From assembly GCA_964517075.1 (NCBI GenBank), contig CAZFAT010000069.1:1-17659 (forward strand): 17,659 nt of DNA. Reading direction: 5' to 3'. Under the pieces are notes generated by a model that did no database searches, was not told the DNA's origin, and saw nothing but the letters and a program-made list of their open reading frames with translations. The translations under genes were made by a program, and so were the position numbers. This stretch comes from CAZFAT01 sp964517075. Its GTDB lineage: Bacteria > Acidobacteriota > Vicinamibacteria > Vicinamibacterales > SCN-69-37. Below are positions 8,582 through 14,690 of this stretch, piece by piece; position 1 is the first letter of the stretch; each line of letters begins with the position of its first letter.

Positions 8582-9289
8582 TCAGAATGTCCGGCCGAAC
8601 GAGACGCACGGCCCGTGATTTGCCGTCGACTGGTTGCCGACGCAATAACCCGTCGTCACCCATTGCGACGCCGTTGAGAATGTCACTCCCGAAGACGCAT
8701 AGCCGTACCAGTTGTCGCCTGACGTCCACTCAAGGGACCAGGACCAGCGAGACGAAATCGCCTGATCCCAGCCGAGCGTTACGCCGCGTCGCGTGTCACC
8801 AGGTGTTCGTCGCCCAACCAGCGCATAGCCGCCTACCGTCAAGATTGCGGGCCGCTCGGTCCCGAATTCCTGACTGATCGTCGCCGTGACGACACCGTAT
8901 GCATCTGGCTCGACTCGGTTCGACACCGGCACACGCCACGCGCCGCCGACAACGGCCGTGCGGCCGCCGGCGTCCAGCCACTTCCAGCGCGCATAGGAGA
9001 GCAACTCACGCGGATCATCCTGACTGGACGGTGCTGTTACCGACAACGCGGCGCCAACCTCAAGCCCGTCGGTCGCCCCAAAGGCGACGGCAGGCAGGTA
9101 CCATTCAAAGCCCCCCGCCTGCCGCCGTGCGACCGACCCGAGGAAGTCGAATGACAGATCGATCTTCCCGCGCTCCGTCAGCTCTGCAGTGAGCGACGAC
9201 TGGGCGTTCGCCGGTTTCGGAAGTAACAGGACCCACAGCCAGGCCGCGAAAAGGTGGCGCAACGATCGGCGTGCACACGCACTCGTCAT
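8582..9289 (-). CDS. Exported beta-rich protein, possible outer-membrane barrel, unknown function
   Basis: This is a 235-residue protein. Residues 1-29 form a signal peptide (RRSLRHLFAAWLWVLLL, then PKPANA before QSS). The mature part is rich in alternating aromatic/polar strands such as GGFEWYLPAVAFGATDGLEV, RWKWLDAGGRTAVVGGAWRV and SRWSWSLEWTSGDNWYGYAS, and ends in Phe (GRTF), as outer-membrane beta-barrels often do. I do not recognise a named family. It lies 14 bases upstream of the GGDEF-EAL gene, so it may be co-transcribed and supply an envelope input. The start is uncertain: ATG at 9287-9289 gives the better signal peptide, while a GTG at 9314-9316 is also open; neither has a good ribosome site. 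A 16-bp palindrome lies 48 bases upstream of the chosen start. Confidence 0.7.
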   Translation of the reverse strand: MTSACARRSLRHLFAAWLWVLLLPKPANAQSSLTAELTERGKIDLSFDFLGSVARRQAGGFEWYLPAVAFGATDGLEVGAALSVTAPSSQDDPRELLSYARWKWLDAGGRTAVVGGAWRVPVSNRVEPDAYGVVTATISQEFGTERPAILTVGGYALVGRRTPGDTRRGVTLGWDQAISSRWSWSLEWTSGDNWYGYASSGVTFSTASQWVTTGYCVGNQSTANHGPCVSFGRTF

Positions 9290-9336
9290 GCGGCGACGAG
9301 GGTGCAAGCAAGCCACCAGAAATGGGTAGTGGGGAC

Positions 9337-9352
9337 TGAGAAATATTTCGCA
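9337..9352. promoter_or_regulatory. Palindromic operator-like site 1
   Basis: TGAGAAATATTTCGCA differs by one base from the perfect 16-bp palindrome TGAGAAATATTTCTCA. It lies 48 bp upstream of the start of the exported-protein/GGDEF-EAL/PilZ operon, about where a transcription start or core promoter should be. It is markedly AT-rich against its GC-rich surroundings. The regulator is unknown. Confidence 0.5.
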
Positions 9353-9420
9353 CCGCCACGCCTTCAGATTGCCCTCAAGAAGCAGCGTAGAGAGCGAGGT
9401 TGCGTAAAACTCCGTGGCAC

Positions 9421-9436
9421 TGAGAGATATTTCTCA
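9421..9436. promoter_or_regulatory. Palindromic operator-like site 2
   Basis: TGAGAGATATTTCTCA also differs by one base from TGAGAAATATTTCTCA. It begins exactly 84 bp after site 1, which is eight turns of B-DNA at 10.5 bp per turn, so two bound dimers would lie on the same face of the helix. That spacing suggests looping or cooperative binding. Confidence 0.5.
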
Positions 9437-9454
9437 GCGACGAGATTCAGACGG

Positions 9455-9482
9455 GGCCGCGAACAATGAACGGCCGCGAACA
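9455..9482. repeat. Short direct repeat GGCCGCGAACA, two copies
   Basis: The 11-mer GGCCGCGAACA occurs at 9455-9465 and again at 9472-9482, 17 bp apart. It lies just upstream of the decayed gene series, in the 291-bp stretch between 9290 and 9581 that otherwise shows only the two palindromes and a stranded ribosome site. It could be a duplication scar of an old insertion or part of a promoter region; nothing decides between these. Confidence 0.4.
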
Positions 9483-9545
9483 GATTCGTGATCAGTGTTC
9501 GCTGCAGTATCGAGTGCACAACATCCCGGGCCGGAGGAGTCACCC

Positions 9546-9872
9546 ATGTCGCGGGGGCAGTGATCGAAAGGCGATGTCGGAGTGGCGGTTGTTCTGAACG
9601 ACATCAGCGCCGGTGCCCTCGTTCCGCATCTCCGTGCTCTTGCGGGCCAAGGGCCGGCAGACGCCGTTCAGCTCGCCAGGACTGTAGCCAATAAATTGAT
9701 CGAGAAACACCACGTGTTCATGAGCGACGAACTCCTATCGATTGACTATGCCAGTTGTCGACTCGATCCGGACGGAGCCTGGCAAGCCGCGGTTCGAGCC
9801 GTCGGGCAAGTCGACGTCGAACGCGGCAGAGGCGATCAGGGGCGGGATGCGCGTGAGCCGAGCACTCCATGA
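9546..9872 (+). pseudogene. Decayed ORF of unknown function with an in-frame stop at codon 6
   Basis: A strong ribosome site, GGAGGA, stands at 9535-9540, followed by ATG at 9546. Five codons later (MSRGQ) the frame hits TGA at 9561-9563. The same frame then stays open as SKGDVGVAVVLNDISAGALV and on to a TGA at 9870-9872. A GTG restart at 9582 would give 96 residues but has no ribosome site of its own. The stop overlaps the ATG of the next fragment as ATGA, as in a coupled operon. The SKGDVGVAVVLN start faintly recalls PD-(D/E)XK-type proteins that begin with KGD. The rest (HHVFMSDELLSIDYASCRLD) is not recognised. A nonsense mutation in a former gene is the simplest reading; a short leader peptide is an alternative. 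Confidence 0.4.
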
Positions 9873-10070
9873 TCGGTAACATCGCCAACACGGACCAAGC
9901 GTGGTTCGACTTCCTGCGCGCGCAGCCAGCGCAAGAGGAAGTGAATTTCTGGAATCCGTCCGGCCGTAACCTGTGCCGCGGAAAGGTTGGGAGTCCTTTC
10001 ATCTTCAGGCTGAAGGCCGCCCATCAACATGATCGGCGGCTTTGGCCTGGGAACGCTTCGGTCATTCTGC
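9869..10070 (+). pseudogene. N-terminal fragment of an HNH-endonuclease-like protein, frameshifted
   Basis: The frame from ATG 9869 gives MIGNIANTDQAWFDFLRAQP, then EEVNFWNPSGRN and GSPFIFRLKA. From memory of the family, this matches the N-terminal domain that precedes the HNH nuclease in some putative restriction endonucleases (WF..L...P...EVNFWQPSG...F..L..GEPFFFKLKAP.N.IGGFG). The expected continuation PINMIGGFG is present but in the +1 frame from 10020, so one extra base lies in AAGGCCGCCC near 10016-10019. After about 10070 the likeness is lost and the sequence passes into a different nuclease. The HNH catalytic part is absent, so no working product is expected. Right boundary is approximate. 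Confidence 0.55.
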
Positions 10071-10829
10071 GCCGGAGAAGGAGCGATCGAGGATTGGCTG
10101 AGCCGTGCAGACGCCATTGTTGGCGGCACGTTCGAAACCTTCTTGCGGAAGTACCCTCTCTCCGGGCAGGCCGTTCGCGCCCAACAGCATGCTCGTTTGC
10201 GGCGAGACGTTCATGACCTCATTCGCTATGACTGGCCACTCTCCGCATCTGGCCGTCGCTTCTTTGCCGTCGAGCGGCCGTTCGGACGTGAAGCGCCTGT
10301 CGCGCTCCCACTTTCAATCGGTGATGCCAGACTGTTCGTTCGAGGCCGAATCGATCGAATCGATACGGATGGTCAAATAACGCTCGTGCGTGATCTGAAG
10401 ACAGGGCGCCCGCATTTGCGTGTCGGGCGAGAGACGGGGCCAACCTCAGCGATCGATCTTCAAATTGCGGTCTATGGCCTGGTAGCGCGTGCGCATGCGG
10501 CCGAATGGGGAATCCCGTCGGACCTTGCGGCCGCGTATGTGTATCTGAGCAGAGGAAGATCGGACGAGCGATCGTACCGGACTGACTTTCATCAGACCCT
10601 CGAGCCCGCGGCACACACCTGGCTGGATGTGGCCGGCGACCTCATCGCGGCTCGGTCGTTCCCTCGGACGCCTGATCGCGACGACTGTCAGTACTGTGCC
10701 TTCCGTCCGGTCTGCGGTGACGGTGCAAATCATCGCGCCGAGTCTCTGCTGAAGGCTGTCATTGGCGAAGTCGTTGGCACCACTGACGCGGGACCCAAGC
10801 CCAGATGGGCCACGTCTCACCGGCGATGA
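10029..10829 (+). pseudogene. RecB/AddB-type PD-(D/E)XK nuclease domain, gene remnant
   Basis: The 266-residue frame carries a PD-(D/E)XK exonuclease domain like that at the C-terminus of RecB, AddB and related helicase-nucleases that process DNA ends. The visible active-site pattern is FVRGRIDRID (motif D), LVRDLKTGRP (DxK) and DLQIAVYG (QxxxY). Near the end, FPRTPDRDDCQYCAFRPVCG gives three of the four cysteines of the usual iron-sulfur cluster. The partner Cys, normally in the N-terminal part, is not evident, and the helicase-like region of about 700 residues is missing. The first 15 or so residues (MIGGFG...) belong to the preceding HNH fragment, and the last 14 are integrase DNA read in a different frame. 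I therefore call it a remnant, though the domain itself looks little decayed and could be expressed. Confidence 0.6.
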
Positions 10830-11010
10830 TGAAGACCTACTCGCACATCAGGCGCCAGGCCCTCGATCAGGCTGCCGCCGCGCTCGAACCGCCGTTCAAG
10901 CTGGAGCCGTTGCCGCTGGAGAGGATCAAGGCACCCAGCGATCTGGCCACGTCACAATCCACGTCACAATCGCCCGACTTGGCGAGAGAGGCGCGCGATT
11001 TTCTTAAGGA
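10787..11010 (+). pseudogene. Tyrosine integrase, C-terminal fragment next to tRNA-Asn
   Basis: The frame reads GTQAQMGHVSPAMMKTYSHI and then RRQALDQAAAALEP. This is the closing part of a phage-type integrase, with the GH of the last histidine box and the nucleophile Tyr in MMKTYSHI. The upstream catalytic Arg and HxxR parts are missing; an in-frame TGA at 10784-10786 and the nuclease remnant lie where they should be. A tandem 12-mer CACGTCACAATC x2 (10948-10971) codes for a small Thr/Ser/Gln repeat near the end. The frame then runs into the antisense of the tRNA (GWIRTSNPPVNSRMLYR, stop at 11075-11077), as happens with integrase genes that abut their attachment site. It is not functional as it stands. 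Confidence 0.7.
10948..10971. repeat. Tandem 12-bp duplication in the integrase remnant
   Basis: CACGTCACAATC occurs twice, head to tail, at 10948-10959 and 10960-10971. It keeps frame and adds four residues, so it is consistent with slippage in the tail of the integrase. Confidence 0.6.
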
Positions 11011-11013
11011 AGT

Positions 11014-11088
11014 TGGCTCCTCGGGCTGGATTCGAACCAGCAACCCTCCGGTTAACAGCCGGATGCTCTACCGTTGAGCTACCGAGGA
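11014..11088 (-). tRNA. tRNA-Asn (anticodon GTT)
   Basis: The 75-nt cloverleaf on the minus strand is complete. The acceptor stem TCCTCGG/CCGAGGA is perfect, the D arm is GCTC-AACGGTA-GAGC, and the anticodon arm is TCCGG-CTGTTAA-CCGGA with anticodon GTT. The T arm is GCTGG-TTCGAAT-CCAGC, followed by discriminator G and an encoded CCA. The integrase remnant on the other strand ends against its 3' half, so this gene is the likely integration target of the decayed element to its left. No second copy of the tRNA 3' end was noticed elsewhere in the window, so the far attachment site would be outside it or lost. Confidence 0.97.
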
Positions 11089-11273
11089 ACATCTGCTTGC
11101 GCCGCGGTCGGGCCGCGACGTGCGCTCCGGCGGGCACGGGCCCGCGGCAGGAACCTCTGATTCTAGGCCGCCGCCGCGGTCCGGCGCAAACGCGACCGCC
11201 GATCTGCTTGTGGGCTACCCTGACGGGCCGGAGAGGCCGTGGCGAACGTTCGGTAGCCAGCAGTGGACCTCAC

Positions 11274-11525
11274 ATGACCAAACCAGACGTATCCGGCATT
11301 GCGCCGTTCTTCATCGTCAGGAACGTCCCCGCCGCGCTGGCGTTCTATCGCGACCGTCTCGGCTTCGACGTCACGTTTCAAGGACCGGAGCCTGACGACA
11401 TCTTCTTCGGGATTGTCCAGCGCGGCGCCGCGATGATGATGATCATGTTCAAGGACGTCGGCGTCGATCCGGTGCCCAACTACACGCGAGACGTCAGGAG
11501 AGGCATCGGCCGTCCTTTGTCCTGA
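11274..11525 (+). pseudogene. VOC (glyoxalase/bleomycin-resistance) family protein, C-terminally truncated
   Basis: From ATG 11274 the frame gives SGIAPFFIVRNVPAALAFYRD, then RLGFDVTFQGPEPDDIFFGI, MMMIMFKD and PNYTRDVRRG, the first two thirds of a VOC domain. Family members run to about 120-130 residues with a second metal-ligand strand (typically a GxxFxxxDPDGY-like end). Here the frame ends after 83 residues with GRPLS and a stop at 11523-11525. The following bases show no trace of the missing part in any frame I read, so a deletion is likelier than a frameshift. There is no clear ribosome site. The 185 bp between the tRNA and this gene show nothing I can support. Confidence 0.65.
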
Positions 11526-11602
11526 CGGAGGGGGCTGCGACCGCTGAACGTCGCGCCCGATCGAGAGCAGGAGCTGGAGCCTGCGGCAGCAGGCGCCGCC
11601 GA

Positions 11603-12475
11603 TCAGGATGCCGGCTTCGGCAGCGGCGTGGTCAGGATCTCATTCAGCATCGCCGCCAGGCGCAGGCCGCCGATCGCCAGCCGCTCGTCGACAACGGCGA
11701 TCTGCGCGCGGTAGTAGGCCTCGTCCACGCGGCCCTTGGCGGGCAGCAGCGCCGCCTTCGCGAGCGCGAGCGATTCCATGGCCCACTCCGCCGGTGTTCC
11801 CAGGGAACGCCGGTCCCACCGGCGTGCGGTGATCTGGCGCGTCAGGTCGTCCAGGTAGCGCGCGTCGGTCAGCTTCCGGCGGGCGATCAGCTCCGAGTCC
11901 CAGACGCCATGTAGGTTGCAGGGAATCGAGGCGCCCGACCCGACGCCGCACGTCGGACTGCCGAAGACGACCACCGGGATGTCGTTCCCGCCGCGCCCGA
12001 TGACCATCGCGTGGAACGGCTGATGGAGATCGCCAACGAAATGCACGAGGAACCTGAGCGCCGTCGCGCGCTCGGCGCGGTCGAGGCTCGTGTCGGCCAG
12101 CCGATCGCGGCTGTAGAGGATGCGATCGACGACGCAGTCGCGCCAGCGATCGGCCCGGCTGCCCGGAGCGACGCCTGCCTGCCGCGGGCAATCGCGATCG
12201 CGGTCATAGCGGACGGCGTCCACCGGCGGATTGACGTAGTGCCACGGCGCCGTCTGGCGATGGTCCGCCACGTAGGCGTCGGCCCACGTCGCGACGTCGG
12301 CCAGCGTCCGATCCGGCAGGAGCCACTGGACGTAGCGCTCGGCCGCCGGCGTGAGGCGCGCCATGGCCAGACGGGCGACGAGACGATGCCCCTGCGGTCC
12401 CCACGCGTCGAGCGGCGCAGCACCCGTGCCGAGCAGGAGGACGACGAGAATCGCCCGCAGACGAGGCGGCGCCAC
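11603..12475 (-). CDS. Secreted S1/P1-type zinc nuclease
   Basis: This 290-residue exported nuclease would degrade single-stranded DNA/RNA outside the cytoplasm, releasing 5'-nucleotides. A signal peptide (residues 1-24, LRAILVVLLLG... LDA) is followed directly by the mature N-terminal Trp. All nine zinc ligands known from P1 nuclease can be placed: W25 and H30 (WGPQGH), D66 (WADAY), H79 (PWHYVN), H145, D149 and H155 (VHFVGDLHQPFH), H189 and D193 (NLHGVWDS). Length fits the family. I chose the GTG at 12473-12475 because GGGAAGG lies 7 bases upstream on the minus strand and the signal peptide begins there. The frame stays open far upstream to 13588, but that stretch is antisense or out of frame to other genes. 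It sits 32 bases downstream of the OsmC-family gene in the same direction and may share its transcript. Confidence 0.93.
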   Translation of the reverse strand: MAPPRLRAILVVLLLGTGAAPLDAWGPQGHRLVARLAMARLTPAAERYVQWLLPDRTLADVATWADAYVADHRQTAPWHYVNPPVDAVRYDRDRDCPRQAGVAPGSRADRWRDCVVDRILYSRDRLADTSLDRAERATALRFLVHFVGDLHQPFHAMVIGRGGNDIPVVVFGSPTCGVGSGASIPCNLHGVWDSELIARRKLTDARYLDDLTRQITARRWDRRSLGTPAEWAMESLALAKAALLPAKGRVDEAYYRAQIAVVDERLAIGGLRLAAMLNEILTTPLPKPAS

Positions 12476-12507
12476 GGCACGGCCTTCCCGACGGCCTGAG
12501 CGATTCA

Positions 12508-12948
12508 CTTCACCGTCGTCTCGACGTCGATCGCGATCCCGCCACGCAGCGCGCCTGAGACGGGACATTTGCCCTCGGCGTCCTTCGCGATTTGTGGAAA
12601 CGCGGCCGGATCGATGCCCTTCAGCCCCTCGACCGTCAGATCGAGCTTCGACGACTGAATCTTGATGCCGGCCTCGCTGAGATCGGCGGTGACCGTGCAC
12701 GTCACGTGCGTCTTGTCGATCGACCCGCCCATCCGGCCGACCGTGGCGTTGATGACCATCGCGTAACACGCCGCGTGCGCGGCCGCGATCAACTCCTCGG
12801 GACTGGTCCGCCCCTCGGCCTCCCCGATGCGGCTCGGAAACGTCACCGGCAGGCTGAACGCCCCCGTCCCCGCCTGCGCCACGCCCTTGCCACCTTCCTT
12901 CAGCGGCCCCGACCAATCCACCGTCACGTGTCTCGAAAACTGCGGCAT
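12508..12948 (-). CDS. osmC: OsmC-family peroxidase-like protein
   Basis: This 147-residue cytoplasmic protein belongs to the OsmC/Ohr family, thiol peroxidases that reduce organic hydroperoxides. It begins MPQFSRHVTVDWSGPLKEG, as OsmC-type members do. The two redox cysteines are present: Cys61 in EELIAAAHAACYAM and Cys128 in GKCPVSGAL. Length is typical. The start ATG at 12946-12948 is supported by AGGAGCG about 8 bases upstream; the frame remains open to 12999 without need. The stop is TGA at 12505-12507, which can be counted within the CDS. The S1/P1 nuclease gene follows 32 bases on. A double-hairpin repeat stands just upstream, between this gene and the DUF4203-type gene, and may block or shape its transcription. 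Confidence 0.92.
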
Positions 12949-12971
12949 AACTCGACGCTCCTGTCTCAAAC

Positions 12972-13030
12972 CCGCCGACCTGAAGGTCGGCGGCTCCATC
13001 TCGGAACTTCCGCAGGGCTGAAGCCCTGCG
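12972..13030. repeat. Twin-hairpin palindromic repeat, both with TGAA loops
   Basis: Two perfect palindromes lie 17 bp apart: CCGCCGACC-TGAA-GGTCGGCGG (12972-12993) and CGCAGGGC-TGAA-GCCCTGCG (13011-13030). Their stems differ but the loop is the same. The spacer reads CTCCATCTCGGAACTTC. It fills the gap between the OsmC-family gene and the DUF4203-type gene and looks like a dispersed REP-like element; it could also act as a terminator for the gene at 13039, though there is no T tract. Confidence 0.75.
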
Positions 13031-13038
13031 TCCCCTGG

Positions 13039-13650
13039 CTACGTCCTCGTCGCTTTCACCTTCTTCGACGTGGACAGCTGCACTACGACGCCCGCGAACG
13101 AGAGAGCCACCCAGCCGGCGGTGATCCACCAGCGCTCCGCCGGCGCGTGGAACGGCAGCAGTGTCCAGATGTCGCCGACCGTGGTGGCCTGGACCGCCTG
13201 CGGATCGCCCGTGAGCGCGAGCGCGGCGACGACGAACGTCCACGCCCCCGCCTGCGCGGTGCCAAATACGATGACATAGCGGACGACCGACAGCGCACCC
13301 AGCGCGCCGAGGACGCAGCCGATCACCAGCACGGCCGTCGGCGGATCGCCGCCGAAGAACCGCCACGCCAGAATCAGCATGAACGCCGTCAGGCCGGCGC
13401 CCACCAGGCCCACGCCGATGAAGTACGCGGCCATCGCGAGAATCGCGCCGAGGACTCCGCCGGCCACGGCCGCCGTCGCGAGCGTCCACACGCTGGGCGA
13501 GTCGAGCAGCCCGATCGTGATGAACGCGCCGATCAGGCAGCCGTACAGACCGAGCACCAGCCGGAAGAGTCGGACGCCCGCGAAGCACGCCAGCAGCCCG
13601 CCGATCGCCAACACGACGGCGGCAGGCGTGGCGTACGCGGTCGGCAGCAT
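13039..13650 (-). CDS. DUF4203-type multi-pass membrane protein
   Basis: This 203-residue protein has about seven hydrophobic helices (for example AAVVLAIGGLLACFAGVRLF, GVLGAILAMAAYFIGVGLVG and AVLVIGCVLGALGALSVVRY). It ends in a basic tail STSKKVKATRT. The glycine-rich helix pairs resemble the DUF4203/TMEM198-like family, whose role in bacteria is not known. The ATG at 13648-13650 has no ribosome site. A CATAAT box lies only 8 bases before it on the minus strand (13657-13662), which would fit a leaderless transcript, but no good -35 box is seen. It is divergent from the flippase-like gene, with 28 bases between the two starts. Confidence 0.8.
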   Translation of the reverse strand: MLPTAYATPAAVVLAIGGLLACFAGVRLFRLVLGLYGCLIGAFITIGLLDSPSVWTLATAAVAGGVLGAILAMAAYFIGVGLVGAGLTAFMLILAWRFFGGDPPTAVLVIGCVLGALGALSVVRYVIVFGTAQAGAWTFVVAALALTGDPQAVQATTVGDIWTLLPFHAPAERWWITAGWVALSFAGVVVQLSTSKKVKATRT

Positions 13651-13678
13651 CCGGCGATTATGGCATCATCCTTCTTTG

Positions 13679-14641
13679 GTGACTCGCCGCGTTGCGCTCA
13701 GCGTCGGACTGTCGCTGGCCGGTGCGGCGCTGCTGGTCTGGCAGATTCAGGTCGCCGGCCCGCGGGCGGTCGGTCGCGGCCTCGCCGCCATCGGTCCCGG
13801 CTTCGCGGTGATCCTGGCGCTGTCACTTCTCCGCTTCGTCAGCCGCGCCACCGGCTGGCGCGCGATGCTCGACGTGCCCATCCCGTTCCGGCGGGTGCTG
13901 GCCGCGGCGATGGCCGGCGACGCGCTGGGCAACGTCACGCCGTTCGGTCTCCTCGCCAGCGAGCCGGCCAAGGCGCTGTACCTCAAGCGCGATGTGGAGC
14001 CCACGCGCGCGCTGGCCGCCCTCGCCGTCGAGAACTTCTTCTACGGCATCCTCACCGCCGTCTACATCGTCATTGGCGCGGGCGCGATGCTGCTCGTCTT
14101 CGATCTGCCGGACGCGCTCCGCCGGATCGGCCTGACGAGCCTGGCGGCGATGAGCCTGCTCCTCGCGCTGGCCGCTTGGATCGCGTGGGCCAAGCCGAGA
14201 ACCGCCAGCGCGCTCCTCGGCCTGCTGCCGTTCACACGCACCGCCGCGCTCGCCCTCCGGGTCCTGAAATTCGAGCAGTACGCCTACGGGTCCGCGAACC
14301 GCCAGCCGGGCGGCGTCGCCACGGTCGTGCTGGCCGAAATCGCCTTCCACGTCCTCAGTTTCCTGGAGTGCTGGACGATTATCTGGCTCCTCACCGGCAG
14401 CGTTCATCCCGGTACGGCGCTCGTCTTCGACAGCGTCAGCCGCATCGTCAATGTCGCCTTCAAGATGGTGCCGATGCGCGCGGGCGTGGACGAATACGGC
14501 AGCATGCTCGTGGCCGGCGTCATCGGCTTCACCCCGGACGTTGGCCTCGTGATCGCACTCTCGCGCAAGGCGAGGATGCTCACGTGGGCGGGGGTGGCCT
14601 ACGTGCTGTTTCTGAGGAGAGGACTCGGGCACCGGAATTGA
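13679..14641 (+). CDS. Flippase-like membrane protein (lysylphosphatidylglycerol synthase TM family)
   Basis: This is a 320-residue protein of the family that forms the membrane part of MprF and the AglD-like proteins (PF03706), thought to move or handle lipids or lipid-linked sugars in the inner membrane. Visible family traits are an N-terminal helix (ALSVGLSLAGAALLVWQIQV), the RFVSRATGWRAML segment, the conserved MAGDALGNVTPFGLLASEPA loop and an ALAVENFFYGILTAVY helix. A late FKMVPMRAGVDEYGSMLVAG segment precedes a last helix region. I chose GTG 13679; TTG 13676 is also possible, no ribosome site is seen, and the frame is open far upstream on DNA antisense to the DUF4203 gene. It converges on recR, with a hairpin between. 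Confidence 0.85.
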   Translation: MTRRVALSVGLSLAGAALLVWQIQVAGPRAVGRGLAAIGPGFAVILALSLLRFVSRATGWRAMLDVPIPFRRVLAAAMAGDALGNVTPFGLLASEPAKALYLKRDVEPTRALAALAVENFFYGILTAVYIVIGAGAMLLVFDLPDALRRIGLTSLAAMSLLLALAAWIAWAKPRTASALLGLLPFTRTAALALRVLKFEQYAYGSANRQPGGVATVVLAEIAFHVLSFLECWTIIWLLTGSVHPGTALVFDSVSRIVNVAFKMVPMRAGVDEYGSMLVAGVIGFTPDVGLVIALSRKARMLTWAGVAYVLFLRRGLGHRN

Positions 14642-14659
14642 CGATGTGTTGATCGTCAA
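14638..14659. terminator. Hairpin between convergent genes, possible two-way terminator
   Basis: TTGACGAT-GTGTTG-ATCGTCAA forms an 8-bp stem with a 6-base loop. It overlaps the stop of the flippase-like gene and lies 32 bp from the recR stop, where a shared terminator would be expected. There is no T run on either side, so intrinsic termination would be weak. Confidence 0.45.
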
Positions 14660-14690
14660 TCCTCAGGGTCCAGACACTGTCCTTGTCCAC

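Noticed and set aside
11013..11090. Plus-strand peptides GFEPATLRLTAG and GWIRTSNPPVNS
   Set aside because: These are translations of the antisense of the tRNA gene, a known annotation artefact, not a protein domain.
12476..13588. Upstream extension of the S1/P1 nuclease frame (371 extra codons)
   Set aside because: It overlaps the OsmC-family and DUF4203-type genes on the same strand in another frame, and the ribosome site plus signal peptide fix the start at 12475.
12592..14652. Very long plus-strand open frame (686 codons)
   Set aside because: It lies antisense to the OsmC-family and DUF4203-type genes and out of frame with the flippase-like gene, is Arg/His/Asp-rich without domains, and is a usual by-product of high GC.
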